Below are positions 33,309 through 45,367 of a stretch of DNA of 53,415 nt, one piece after another. The DNA comes from CAZMGV01 sp964565925. GTDB taxonomy: Bacteria > JAGRBM01 > JAHCIT01. A program made the translations under genes and the position numbers. A model generated the notes under the pieces. That model did not search any database and was not told the origin of the DNA. It saw only the letters and a list, made by a program, of their open reading frames with translations. The first letter of the stretch is position 1. Each line of letters opens with the position of its first letter. The stretch is taken from positions 1-53,415 of the forward strand of contig CAZMGV010000024.1 of the NCBI GenBank assembly GCA_964565925.1. Direction: 5' to 3'.

Positions 33309-35597
33309 TCAGGACTTTCCGGCCGGGATGACCGACAGGTTGGCGAACCGGACCATCATCTTCTTCTCCCCGGCCTTTACGAACCTGACCGTCACCAGCT
33401 CCTGACCGTTCACACGGGCCCTTTCGGTGATAATACCGGGGCCGAATACCGGGTGATCTACCCGGGTGTTGATCCGGTAGGGAGAGACCCCTTCGGGCTC
33501 CCCGCTGCCGCTCTTCTTCTTTTTCGGGCGCTCGTCGCGGGGGGCCTCTGGATCGGCCTCCTCCGGAACGTCGTCCACCGGAATATCCGGCGTCTCGTAA
33601 GATTCTTCCCGGTCCCAGCGGCTGGTGCCGCCACCGCCGATCCCAGTCCGGCGGGGAAGCGTCACCCCGGGCGCACCGACGACCTCGACCAGTTCCTGCG
33701 GAATCTCGGACACGAACCGCGAGGGGTCGCGCACGTAGGTGTTGCCGTAGCTGCGGCGCATTTCGGCGCAGCTCAAGTACAGGATTTCGCGCGCCCGGGT
33801 AATCCCGACGTAGGCGAGGCGCCGTTCCTCCTCGAGCCCTTCCCGGCTGATCGCCGTTCGCTCGAGCGGGAACAGCCCTTCTTCAAGACCGGTCAGGAAC
33901 ACGACCGGGAACTCCAGTCCCTTCGCCATGTGAACGGTCATGAGCGTGACCCGGTCCTGATAGTCCGGAGTATTGTCCGCCTGCGACAGCAGCCCGACCC
34001 GTTCCAGAAACAGGGCGATGTTCGCCCCTTCGGTGCGCTTCCTGAACTCGTCCGCCGCATTGAGGAGTTCACCGAGGTTTTCGAGCCGGGCGGACGCTTC
34101 GGGCGTGGATTCACTCTCGAACGAATCGACCAGTCCGCTCTCCTTGTAGATCAGTTCGATAAAGCCCCGGACATCGGGGGTGTTCCGCTGGCTCTCGATG
34201 GTTTCGATGATCTTCACGAATACGCCGAGCTTTTTCGCCGCTGCTGCTTTCGGGAACCCTTCCTTCGCAGCCTGTGCGGCGGCGGCAAGCAGCGGAAGCT
34301 CCCGCTTGCGGGCGTAGCCGCCCAGCTGCTCGATGGTTGTCCCCCCGATACCCCGGGCCGGAGTGTTGACGACCCGCAGAAACGCTTCGTCGTCGCTCGG
34401 GTTCACCGCCAGCCGCGCGTAGGCGAGCGCGTCCTTGATCTCCGCCCGGTCGTAGAACCGCATCCCGCCCACAACGACGTAAGGGATGTTGCGCTTCAAA
34501 AGCTGTTCTTCGAACACGCGGCTCTGTGCGTTGGTCCGGTAAAAGACGGCGAACTGCTGATAATCCCGGTCCGCCTCCCTATGCAGCCGGACCATCTCGC
34601 CGACGGTGAACTCCGCTTCCGTCACTTCGTCTTCGGCCAGATGGAACTTGAGCGGCGTTCCGCCCTCCTGGTCGGTCCAGAGGGTTTTCTCTTTCCGGTC
34701 GCGGTTGCGGCGGATCAGCGTGGAGGCGGCCTTTAGAATAGCCGCCGTCGAGCGGTAGTTCTGCTCGAGCTTGACGGTCTTGTGCCCGGCAAAGTCTTCC
34801 TCGAAATGCTTGAGGTTGGCCGAGTTCGCCCCGCGCCAGCTGTAGATCGACTGGTCGTCGTCGCCCACGACGGCAAGGTTCCGGTGTGCCTCCGCCAGAT
34901 ACCGGATGAACCAGTACTGGACGAGATTCGTGTCCTGGTATTCGTCCACGAGCACGTAGCTGAACGCCCGCTGCCAGCGGCTGAGGACCTCCGGGTTCTC
35001 CCGGAACAGGATGACCATGTGCAGCAGCAGGTCGCCGAAATCCATGGCGTTGCACTGTTTCAGCTTCTGCTGGTAGGCGGCGTAGATGCGCCGGAACCGG
35101 TCGTCGAACGCCCGGTCCTCTTCTTCCCAGTTGTCTTCCGGGCGCAGCCCCTTGTTCTTCAGCTGGTCGATCTTCCAGGAGATCCGCTTGGGGTCGAAGA
35201 TGCGCGGGTCGAGTTCCAGCTCCGCCACCACCTTCTTGATGACCGAGAGCGACTCACCGTCGTCATAGATACTGAACGGGTTCTTGAACCCCAGGTTCGG
35301 CGCCTCGTGGCGCAGCATCCGGGCGCAGATGCCGTGGAAGGTGCCCACCCACATGTTGGGCAGCCCCCGGCCGATCAGTTCCTCGACACGGGCATTCATT
35401 TCGCGGGCCGCCTTGTTCGTAAACGTCACCGCGAGGATAGCCCACGGGTTGACGCCCAGGTCTTTCACAAGGTGCGCGATCCGCTGCGTGATGACCCGGG
35501 TCTTGCCGCTGCCGGCGCCCGCAAGAATCAGCAGCGGCCCTTCGGTGTGAAGGACGGCCTCCCGTTGCGGGGGATTGAGTTCCGATTCGAGGGACAT
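33309..35597 (-). CDS. pcrA: UvrD/PcrA-type superfamily 1 DNA helicase
   Basis: A 762-residue 3'-5' helicase of DNA repair and replication restart. Motifs in order: Q motif NPPQREAV, Walker A AGAGSGKT, TFTNKAAREM, motif II VDEYQDTN, motif III GDDDQSIYSWRGA, LEQNYRST, motif V TVHMAKGLEFPVVFLTGLEEG and motif VI EEERRLAYVGITRA. The C-terminal tail (VDHPVFGPGIITERARVN) is the PcrA/UvrD tudor-like region that contacts RNA polymerase. It is the last gene of the ecm-glmU-glmS-pcrA set, 13 bp after glmS. Length and motif set are complete. Confidence 0.93.
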   Translation of the reverse strand: MSLESELNPPQREAVLHTEGPLLILAGAGSGKTRVITQRIAHLVKDLGVNPWAILAVTFTNKAAREMNARVEELIGRGLPNMWVGTFHGICARMLRHEAPNLGFKNPFSIYDDGESLSVIKKVVAELELDPRIFDPKRISWKIDQLKNKGLRPEDNWEEEDRAFDDRFRRIYAAYQQKLKQCNAMDFGDLLLHMVILFRENPEVLSRWQRAFSYVLVDEYQDTNLVQYWFIRYLAEAHRNLAVVGDDDQSIYSWRGANSANLKHFEEDFAGHKTVKLEQNYRSTAAILKAASTLIRRNRDRKEKTLWTDQEGGTPLKFHLAEDEVTEAEFTVGEMVRLHREADRDYQQFAVFYRTNAQSRVFEEQLLKRNIPYVVVGGMRFYDRAEIKDALAYARLAVNPSDDEAFLRVVNTPARGIGGTTIEQLGGYARKRELPLLAAAAQAAKEGFPKAAAAKKLGVFVKIIETIESQRNTPDVRGFIELIYKESGLVDSFESESTPEASARLENLGELLNAADEFRKRTEGANIALFLERVGLLSQADNTPDYQDRVTLMTVHMAKGLEFPVVFLTGLEEGLFPLERTAISREGLEEERRLAYVGITRAREILYLSCAEMRRSYGNTYVRDPSRFVSEIPQELVEVVGAPGVTLPRRTGIGGGGTSRWDREESYETPDIPVDDVPEEADPEAPRDERPKKKKSGSGEPEGVSPYRINTRVDHPVFGPGIITERARVNGQELVTVRFVKAGEKKMMVRFANLSVIPAGKS

Positions 35598-35610
35598 GTT
35601 CCGCCCCCGC

Positions 35611-37431
35611 TTACTCGACGGTTACGCTTTTCGCGAGGTTTCTCGGCTGGTCCACGTCGCAGCCGTTCAGGACCGCCACATGGTACGCGAACAGCTGGAG
35701 CGGAATGGTAAGCACCACCGGGGCCACGAGGTCCCCCGCCTCCGGCACTTTGATCACATCGTCGGTCGCCGCCGCCACTTTTGCCCCTGCCGCGTCTGCA
35801 ACGACGATTACCGGCGCCTCGCGGGCGCGGACTTCGGCCAGGTTCGAGGCGGTTTTTTCGAGCTGCGCGCCTTTGCGCAGGATGCTCACCACCGGGAACT
35901 GGCGGTCCAGCATGGCGATGGGGCCGTGCTTCATCTCGCCGGCCGGGTAGCCCTCGGCGTGCACGTAGCTCACTTCCTTGAGCTTGAGGGCGCCTTCGAG
36001 CGCCACCGGGGCCAGATCGCCGCGGCCCAGGAACAGGAAGTTATGCGCGGAGCGGTGTTTGGCGGCGATCTTCTCGATTTCGGGTTCGAGCTTCAACGCC
36101 TCTTCGATCATCACCGGCAGGTGCTTCAGTTCATGGAGCGCGTCTTTCAGCTTCTTGCCGTCGACCTTCTTGCGGTCAATGCCAAGGTCCAGCGCGACCA
36201 GCAGCAGGCAGACGAGCGCGTTCGTGAAACATTTGGTGCTGGCGACCCCGATCTCCGGCCCCGAGTGCATGAGCACCGTCTCGTCCGCCTCGCGGGTCAT
36301 GGTGGAACCGAGCATGTTCACAATCGCCAGCGTCTGGGCACCTTCTTCTTTCGCGAGCCGAAGCGCCTGAAGCGTGTCGGCCGTCTCGCCCGACTGGCTC
36401 ACGGCGATGGCGAGGGTCGACTTCGTGATGATCGGGTCGCGGTAGCGGAACTCGCTGGCGACGGCCGCCTCGGCGGGAATCCGGGCCAGCTGCTCGATCC
36501 AGTAGCGGCCGATCTGGGCGGCGTGCCACGACGTCCCGCAGCCAAGGATCACCACACGGTCGACCTTCGAGAGATCTATTTTCTTGAGCGGGAGCGGCGC
36601 ACCTTTCTCGGGCAGACGGCCGGTCAGCGCATTGGCCACCGCCACCGGCTGCTCGTGGATCTCCTTGAGCATGAAATGCTTGTAGCCGCCCTTTTCGGCG
36701 GAGACGGGGTCCATGTCGACCTGGGTGACCGGCCGGTTCCGCTTCTTGCCCTTGAGGTCGGTGACCGTAACCCCTTTGGGGGACAGTTCGGCCACATCCC
36801 CGTCGTTCAGGAACATCACGCGGCGGGTAAACGGGAGCAGCGCCGGCAGGTCGCTGGCCAGGAAATACTCGCCGGTCTCGTCCCCCACGCCGACAATCAG
36901 CGGCGCGCCGCTGCGGGCGCCGACGATCCGGTCCGGGTGCCGCTCGCTCATGACCGCCACGGCATAACTGCCCTTGAGCCGGAGCAGCGACTTGCGGACC
37001 GCCTCGTGGAGGGATTTCGCCTTCTCCTGTTCGCCGTGGACCAGATGCGAGAGCACTTCGGTGTCAGTCTCGCTGCTGAACCGGCTGCCGCTCTTCTGCA
37101 GCTCGGCCTTGAGATCATCCGCGTTCTCGAAGATACCGTTATGAATGACGGCCACATCGCCCGCGAGGTGGGGGTGGGCGTTGCCTTCGCTGGGCCTGCC
37201 GTGGGTGGCCCAGCGCGTGTGTCCGATCGCCTGATGGCCCGGCAGCGGTTTGGCATCGAGCTTCTTCTCAAGCTCGATCAGCTTGCCCTGCGCGCGCACG
37301 AGGTCGATCCGCTTGCCGGCGAACACAGCCACACCGGCCGAGTCGTAGCCCCGGTACTGTAGGCGGCGAAGCCCCTCGATCACGACCGGCACCGCCGGCC
37401 GCGGGCCCAGATATCCGACGATTCCGCACAT
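35611..37431 (-). CDS. glmS: Glutamine-fructose-6-phosphate aminotransferase (isomerizing)
   Basis: A 606-residue enzyme making glucosamine-6-phosphate for peptidoglycan and LPS. N-terminal class II glutaminase: MCGIVGYLG with Cys2 as nucleophile, RGYDSAGVAV, HTRWATHGRPS. Two SIS domains follow (GCGTSWHAAQIG, AVSQSGETADTL; FLGRGDLAPVALEGALKLKE). The C-terminal KSVTVE matches the family end. It lies four bases after glmU and precedes pcrA. No glmS ribozyme is seen, as expected for an internal operon gene. Confidence 0.95.
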   Translation of the reverse strand: MCGIVGYLGPRPAVPVVIEGLRRLQYRGYDSAGVAVFAGKRIDLVRAQGKLIELEKKLDAKPLPGHQAIGHTRWATHGRPSEGNAHPHLAGDVAVIHNGIFENADDLKAELQKSGSRFSSETDTEVLSHLVHGEQEKAKSLHEAVRKSLLRLKGSYAVAVMSERHPDRIVGARSGAPLIVGVGDETGEYFLASDLPALLPFTRRVMFLNDGDVAELSPKGVTVTDLKGKKRNRPVTQVDMDPVSAEKGGYKHFMLKEIHEQPVAVANALTGRLPEKGAPLPLKKIDLSKVDRVVILGCGTSWHAAQIGRYWIEQLARIPAEAAVASEFRYRDPIITKSTLAIAVSQSGETADTLQALRLAKEEGAQTLAIVNMLGSTMTREADETVLMHSGPEIGVASTKCFTNALVCLLLVALDLGIDRKKVDGKKLKDALHELKHLPVMIEEALKLEPEIEKIAAKHRSAHNFLFLGRGDLAPVALEGALKLKEVSYVHAEGYPAGEMKHGPIAMLDRQFPVVSILRKGAQLEKTASNLAEVRAREAPVIVVADAAGAKVAAATDDVIKVPEAGDLVAPVVLTIPLQLFAYHVAVLNGCDVDQPRNLAKSVTVE

Positions 37432-37435
37432 GGAG

Positions 37436-38857
37436 CTATTTCTTCGCTTTCTTCACGGCTGCCAGCTTCTTCGCGGCGGAGAGCCGTTTTTTAAGCGCCT
37501 TGCCCTGCCCCGGCTTGTTCACCTGGCGCGACCGGGCAATGGCCAGCGCGTCCGCCGGTACGTCGTCGGTCACCGTCGAGCCGCTCGCCACATAGGCGCC
37601 CCTGCCGATCTTCACCGGGGCCACGAGCTGCGAATCCGAACCGATAAACACGTCGTCCCCGATCACCGTCTCGAACTTGCTGTAGCCGTCGTAGTTGCAG
37701 GTGATGGTCCCGCACCCAAGGTTCACGTTTTTCCCGATCTTCGCGTCGCCGATATAGGCCAGATGCGACGCCTTGGAGCCCTCGCCGAAGACCGCCTTCT
37801 TCGTCTCGACGAAGTTGCCGATCTTGCAGCCGTCGCCGATCCGGCTCCCGGGTCTGAGGCGCGCGAACGGACCGATCTCGCAATCCTTGCCCACCTCCGA
37901 ATCGGTGATGACCGAATACGGCTTGATGTGCGTCCCGGGTCCGATAATTGAATCCTCGATGATCGCGCCGGTATCGATACGGGCCCCGGCCTTCACCACC
38001 GACGTGCCGCGGATTTCGACCCCGGCGCCCAGGTACGCGCCGGACTCCACGGTCGCCTCCGGTTCCACACGCGGCGCCGGTCCGGCCGACACGATCACGC
38101 CCGAGTCCATCAGCTCCGACAGCTTTTTATCGAACAGCCAGCTCTCGGCGGTGCGGCGTTCCGCCTGCGTGTTCACGCCGAGCACCCGGAAGGCCCCTGC
38201 GACCGGCCACGCGACCACCAGTTCATTGTCTTCCCGGGCGACCGACACCACGTCGGTCAGATAGTATTCGCCCTGGGCGTTTTTGGGCTTCAGTTTCCCG
38301 AGCCACCCGGCGAGCCTCTTTGCGTCAAACACGTACACGCCGGAATTGATTTCACGGATCGCCCGTTCGTCGAGGGTCGCGTCCTTCTCCTCGACAATAC
38401 GTTCCACGTCTCCCGCCGGACCCTTCAGGATGCGGCCGTAGCCGTATGGATTTTCAACTACCGCCGTGAGCACCGCGACCGACGCCTCGTGGGAGCGGCG
38501 GCAGTCGATCAGTTCGCCGAGCGTCCCGGCGTCCAGCAGCGGCGTATCCCCGCAGACGACCAGTATTTCGTCAACACCTTTCAGCGCCTTGAGGCCCGCC
38601 TTCGCGGCGTCACCGGTGCCTTTCGGCTTCGGCTGGACCGCCGTCGCCACTTTGCGCTCAACCGCGACGGCTTTCACTTCGGGCCGAAGCGGCGACACGA
38701 CGACGGCGACCGATTTCGGCTTGAGGCCGGCGACGGCGTCCAGCACGCGGTCCAGCATCGTCCGTCCGGCCACGGGGTGCAGCACCTTCGTGACGGGGGA
38801 ACGCATCCGCTTGCCCTCGCCGGCGGCGAGGACGATGACTCCGAGCGAGTTTCCCAT
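37436..38857 (-). CDS. glmU: Bifunctional UDP-GlcNAc pyrophosphorylase / glucosamine-1-phosphate acetyltransferase
   Basis: A 473-residue enzyme that acetylates glucosamine-1-phosphate and then transfers UMP to give UDP-GlcNAc. The N-terminal uridyltransferase has VIVLAAGEGKRMRSPVTKVL (one Lys for the usual Thr in G-G-TRM), VVCGDTPLL and EKDATLDERAIREINSGVYVF. The C-terminal half is a left-handed beta helix of hexapeptide repeats (GAYLGAGVEIRGTSVV; GCGTITCNYDGYSKF). The Lys/Ala-rich tail is usual. It lies nine bases after ecm and four before glmS, so all belong to one transcript. Confidence 0.94.
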   Translation of the reverse strand: MGNSLGVIVLAAGEGKRMRSPVTKVLHPVAGRTMLDRVLDAVAGLKPKSVAVVVSPLRPEVKAVAVERKVATAVQPKPKGTGDAAKAGLKALKGVDEILVVCGDTPLLDAGTLGELIDCRRSHEASVAVLTAVVENPYGYGRILKGPAGDVERIVEEKDATLDERAIREINSGVYVFDAKRLAGWLGKLKPKNAQGEYYLTDVVSVAREDNELVVAWPVAGAFRVLGVNTQAERRTAESWLFDKKLSELMDSGVIVSAGPAPRVEPEATVESGAYLGAGVEIRGTSVVKAGARIDTGAIIEDSIIGPGTHIKPYSVITDSEVGKDCEIGPFARLRPGSRIGDGCKIGNFVETKKAVFGEGSKASHLAYIGDAKIGKNVNLGCGTITCNYDGYSKFETVIGDDVFIGSDSQLVAPVKIGRGAYVASGSTVTDDVPADALAIARSRQVNKPGQGKALKKRLSAAKKLAAVKKAKK

Positions 38858-38866
38858 AGTGGCGAT

Positions 38867-40882
38867 TCAGCTCGCCTTCCGGTTGCGCGACGCCACCAGT
38901 TCCACGATGTCCGCCATGATGGCCGACAGTTCGAAATCCTTCGGGCTGTAGCAGCGCGCCGCACCCGCCTCGATCAGCTTCTTCTGGTCAGGATCCGGCA
39001 GGATGCCGCCCACGATGACCGGGATGTCGCCCGCCTTTCGGCTTTTGAGCTGCGCGATCACCTGCGGTACCAGCTCGATATGCGACCCCGACAGGATAGA
39101 GAGACCGACCACGTCGACGTTTTCCTCGACGGCGGTCTTGGCGATCTGCTCGGGTGTGAGCCGAATGCCCTCATAGATCACTTCCATGCCGACGTTGCGG
39201 GCGGCGACGGCGATCTGCTCGGCGCCGTTCGAATGGCCGTCCAGCCCCGGCTTGCCGATCAGGAACCGGATCGGATGTCCGATGGCCTTGGCGACCGCCT
39301 TCTGCCGTTCCAGCACCGCCTCTTCGCGGCCCGAACGGGTCTGGCCCGAGATGGCCCGGAGCGCACCCGTAACCCCCGTCGGGGCGCGGTATTCGCCAAA
39401 CACTTCACGCATCGCCTGCGCCCACTCACCCGTGGTCACACCCGCCAGCGCCGCTTCGATCGACACCGGCATGATGTTGTCGGTGCCCTGCGCCGCCTTC
39501 TTGAGGTTCTCGATGGCGGTTTTGACCTTCGCGCTGTCCCGGGCGGTGCGCCAGGTGTGCAGGCGGTCGATCTGGGCCTTCTCGGCCGACGCATCGACCA
39601 CGAGGATGTCGTCGCTCGAACCGGTCTGGAGCGGCGACGGCTCGGTCTCCCGGTACTTGTTCACGCCGACGACGGTAATGTCGTTGTTCTCGATCGCCCG
39701 CACGCGTCTTGCGTTGGAGGCGACCAGATGTTCCTTGATATAGCCCGATTCGACCGCCTTCAGCGTGCCGCCCAGGGCGTCGATCTTGTCCAGTTCGGCC
39801 TGCGCCTCGTCGATCAGGCTTTTGACTTTCTTATCCATCACGACGGAGCCGGTGAACAGGTCGTCGTATTCGAGCAGGTCCGATTCGAACGCCAGCACCT
39901 GCTGGATCCGCAGCGACCACTGCTGGTCCCACTTGCGCGGCAGTCCCAGCGCCTCGTTCCACGCCGGAAGCTGGATAGCCCGCGCCCGGGCGTCCTTCGA
40001 CAGCGTCACGGCGAGCATCTGGAGCACGATGCGCTGGATATTGTTCTCGGGCTGGCTCTCCGTGAGGCCCAGCGAGTTCACCTGCACGCCGTAGCGGAAG
40101 CGGCGCAGTTTCTCGTCCTTCACGCCGTAGCGGTTCAGGCAGAGTTTGTCCCACATCTCGACGAACGCGCGCATCTTGGCGACTTCCTCGACGAACCGGA
40201 TACCGGCATTGCAGAAGAAGCTCATCCGGCCGACCACTTCGGGGAACAGCGCGTCCGGCACCTTGCCCGACTGGCGGGTGGCGTCCAGAACGGCGATGGC
40301 GGTCGACAATGCGTAGGCCAGTTCCTGCGCCGGCGTCGCGCCCGCCTCCTGCAGGTGGTAGCTGCAGATGTTGATCGGGTTCCACTTGGGAATTTCCGTC
40401 ACCGTGTAGGCGATCATGTCGGTGATGAGCCGCATCGACGGCGCCGGCGGATAGATATGCGTGCCGCGCGAAAGGTATTCCTTGATGATGTCGTTCTGGG
40501 TGGTGCCGGAGAGCTGCTTCGCCTCGACCCCGGTCTTTTTCGCCGCCGCGACGTAGAGCGCGAGCAGCCAGGCGGCCGTCGCGTTGATCGTCATGGAGGT
40601 GTTCATTTTGTCGAGCGGGATCTGGTTGACGAGCGTTTCCATGTCGCCCAGATGCGACACCGGCACGCCCACCTTGCCCACTTCGCCCCGCGACATCACG
40701 TGGTCCGAGTCATACCCCGTCTGGGTCGGCAGATCGAAAGCGATCGAGAGGCCCGTCTGGCCCTTGGACAGGTTGGTCCGGTACAGCTCGTTGGACGCCC
40801 TGGCGGACGAATGGCCGGAGTAGGTCCGCATGACCCACGGATTTTCGCGCTTATGGTTCGGAGACGGCGACTTCTCGCTCAT
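38867..40882 (-). CDS. ecm: Coenzyme B12-dependent ethylmalonyl-CoA mutase
   Basis: A 671-residue single-chain mutase. The N-terminal segment (WVMRTYSGHSSARASNELYR, then AFDLPTQTGYDSDHV, GEVGKVGVPVSHLGDM and MNTSMTINATAAWLLALY) matches ethylmalonyl-CoA mutase rather than methylmalonyl-CoA mutase, which has ATHRGYDSDHPR and a different substrate loop. The C-terminal B12 domain begins near 535 with GLDGHSNGAEQIA, where His550 is the lower cobalt ligand. Ecm converts ethylmalonyl-CoA to methylsuccinyl-CoA. CGAGGTAAC precedes the ATG, and an operator-like palindrome lies 101 bp upstream. It heads an operon with glmU, glmS and pcrA, an odd partnership. The subtype call is from motif recall; the mutase class is certain. 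Confidence 0.82.
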   Translation of the reverse strand: MSEKSPSPNHKRENPWVMRTYSGHSSARASNELYRTNLSKGQTGLSIAFDLPTQTGYDSDHVMSRGEVGKVGVPVSHLGDMETLVNQIPLDKMNTSMTINATAAWLLALYVAAAKKTGVEAKQLSGTTQNDIIKEYLSRGTHIYPPAPSMRLITDMIAYTVTEIPKWNPINICSYHLQEAGATPAQELAYALSTAIAVLDATRQSGKVPDALFPEVVGRMSFFCNAGIRFVEEVAKMRAFVEMWDKLCLNRYGVKDEKLRRFRYGVQVNSLGLTESQPENNIQRIVLQMLAVTLSKDARARAIQLPAWNEALGLPRKWDQQWSLRIQQVLAFESDLLEYDDLFTGSVVMDKKVKSLIDEAQAELDKIDALGGTLKAVESGYIKEHLVASNARRVRAIENNDITVVGVNKYRETEPSPLQTGSSDDILVVDASAEKAQIDRLHTWRTARDSAKVKTAIENLKKAAQGTDNIMPVSIEAALAGVTTGEWAQAMREVFGEYRAPTGVTGALRAISGQTRSGREEAVLERQKAVAKAIGHPIRFLIGKPGLDGHSNGAEQIAVAARNVGMEVIYEGIRLTPEQIAKTAVEENVDVVGLSILSGSHIELVPQVIAQLKSRKAGDIPVIVGGILPDPDQKKLIEAGAARCYSPKDFELSAIMADIVELVASRNRKAS

Positions 40883-40983
40883 CGGTTACCTCGGTAATGG
40901 AAATGCCGGAGAACCCAAACGGACTCCCGCATGTGACTATCTAGCACGGGGGTCAACGGTTGAAAAAACCGGCCCCGCCTCAG

Positions 40984-40999
40984 CTGACTGACGAGTCAG
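40984..40999. promoter_or_regulatory. Operator-like palindrome upstream of ecm
   Basis: CTGACT-GACG-AGTCAG: perfect 6-bp arms around a non-palindromic core, 101 bp before the ecm start codon. It matches the pattern of the sites at 1121-1136 and 13496-13509. Confidence 0.6.
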
Positions 41000-41017
41000 T
41001 TGGCCAGATCCGGCTGC

Positions 41018-41392
41018 TTATGACAGCACAAACTGGACGGTATGCAGGTGCGGCACGCTGCCGCTGAGGGTGGTCGTCTTGCCCGACGTCTCGCCGCTCA
41101 GGATCACGTCAAAATCCGCCGGCGACAGGGTCACCTGGTGCGTGTGCCCGGAGGTCTCGCTGGAAGTATAGGTTTTGGCGGCGGCCGGCGGGGACTCCAG
41201 ATCGGCCGCCGTCACGGTGAGGGTATGGGTGTGTCCGTCGCCCGGGTACTGCGAGGTCGTCTCGACAAGGTCGTTCGAGGTGCCATCGGCGCCATTGCCG
41301 GTGCTCATCGAGAACCCGCAACCGGAAACCTGCAATACAACCGCCCCGGTCGCGGTGGTACCGAGGATCTTCAAAAACTTCCGACGTTCCAT
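41018..41392 (-). CDS. Tat-exported lipoprotein with His-x-His repeats
   Basis: A 124-residue protein. The N-terminus MERRKFLKILGTTATGAVVL is a twin-arginine signal (RRKFLK), and VSGC supplies a lipobox (Cys25), so it is probably a Tat-dependent lipoprotein. The mature part holds three similar segments: GDGHTHTLTVTAADL, SGHTHQVTLSPADF and VPHLHTVQFVL. Each has His-x-His followed by alternating hydrophobic residues, spaced 35-45 apart, suggesting a small beta protein that binds a metal such as copper, zinc or iron through three HxH sites. Tat export fits a protein folding with its metal before export. No family recognised. It stands alone between ecm and the tRNA. Confidence 0.7.
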   Translation of the reverse strand: MERRKFLKILGTTATGAVVLQVSGCGFSMSTGNGADGTSNDLVETTSQYPGDGHTHTLTVTAADLESPPAAAKTYTSSETSGHTHQVTLSPADFDVILSGETSGKTTTLSGSVPHLHTVQFVLS

Positions 41393-41602
41393 GGGAAAAG
41401 GACTCCTGAAAGCCCTCAGTGTCCGAACCTCATAATAGTACGTCAGCAGCCGCCTGGCTACGGGGCGTTAATCTGCCGGGCCACCATAGACCGGCGGCGG
41501 GCGCAGCCCATCCACCGCATCGCACCAGATCCGTCAAAGGGGCGCAAATCCGCCCCTTTTGAAGAAACTGCTAAAAAAGACGCCGCTCCCCGCTTTCCGG
41601 GG

Positions 41603-41632
41603 TTGACGCACACCTGCCCTGCCCGCTATCAG
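41603..41632 (+). promoter_or_regulatory. Promoter of the tRNA-Lys gene
   Basis: TTGACG (41603-41608), 18-bp spacer, TATCAG (41627-41632), ending eight bases before the mature tRNA. Confidence 0.5.
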
Positions 41633-41639
41633 TGCGCGC

Positions 41640-41715
41640 GGGAGATTAGCTCAGTTGGTAGAGCAGTTGACTCTTAATCAACGGGTCGCCGGTTCGAGCC
41701 CGGCATCTCCCACCA
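41640..41715 (+). tRNA. tRNA-Lys (anticodon CTT)
   Basis: Complete cloverleaf: acceptor GGGAGAT/ATCTCCC, D arm GCTC-AGTTGGTA-GAGC, anticodon arm GTTGA-CTCTTAA-TCAAC with anticodon CTT reading AAG, T arm GCCGG-TTCGAGC-CCGGC, discriminator A and an encoded CCA (41713-41715). It marks the boundary of the restriction island, whose first gene lies 175 bp beyond its 3' end; such sites are common integration points. Confidence 0.95.
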
Positions 41716-41889
41716 AACCAACCCCCGACAATTAAGCCCCCTAAAGCCCCGGCAATCCCTGCCCGGCCATTAAGGTTGCAGGCTTTGGTATATTCCTGGC
41801 GATAATGGGCGACAGCCCTGTTTTGAGCTGAAATGCAGAGCAGATGACTTTGGGGCAACGGGTCAGTCCAAGCTGAACACCTAGCGATT

Positions 41890-42304
41890 TTATTTACGGC
41901 GAATTTCCTTGATCCGGACCCAGTCCCCCGGCGCACGCTCATAATGCCAGAATCTCCAGCCATTCACCCGGCGTTTAGTGATGTGCCTGGCAGCAGCCGA
42001 GGGTGACGGGAAGGTTTTTTGTCCGATTCGGATATGCCCGTTCGGCTTAACGCGTGCCCGAATGGTCTTGGACTTATAAAAAGCCCTGAGCCTGACCCGG
42101 GTGAGACCGAATTCTGCAAGAACGCCTGCATCAGGATCCGACAACGGCTTCTGTTTCTTGGCCTTTTGCTGGCCCGACAAAAACGCGACTTCGTCGCGGC
42201 TCTTCGTGCGAAGCGCCTGCCGGTATTTGCGGTTCAACTTTTCGGCCTTGCGAAACTTCCCTTTGACGCGATTCCCGGCCGGGCTGCTGAACAAGTTGCT
42301 CGGC

Positions 42305-42327
<23 letters not shown>
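41890..42327 (-). CDS. RAMA-domain protein linked to the restriction operon
   Basis: Up to 145 residues. The N-terminal half is very basic (KGKFRKAEKLNRKYRQALR; KAKKQK). The C-terminal 75 residues match the RAMA domain found with restriction-modification methylases: RARVKPNGHIRIGQKTF, SPSAAARHIT and VNGWRFWHY. The domain is thought to recognise DNA or modified bases. The start is uncertain: the TTG at 42327 overlaps the end of hsdR by 23 bases, and no ATG is available early. It is the last gene of the island and reads in the same direction as hsdR. A free-standing small RAMA protein with a basic arm could act as a DNA-binding accessory of the type I system. Confidence 0.65.
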
Positions 42328-45358
<3,031 letters not shown>

Positions 45359-45367
45359 TCGGTGGTT

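Noticed and set aside
37380..37440. glmS ribozyme upstream of glmS
   Set aside because: glmS lies only four bases after glmU, which leaves no room for the ribozyme.
40883..41017. Cobalamin riboswitch before the B12-dependent mutase gene
   Set aside because: The 135-bp gap lacks a recognisable B12-box and extended helical pattern; the only clear element is the palindrome.
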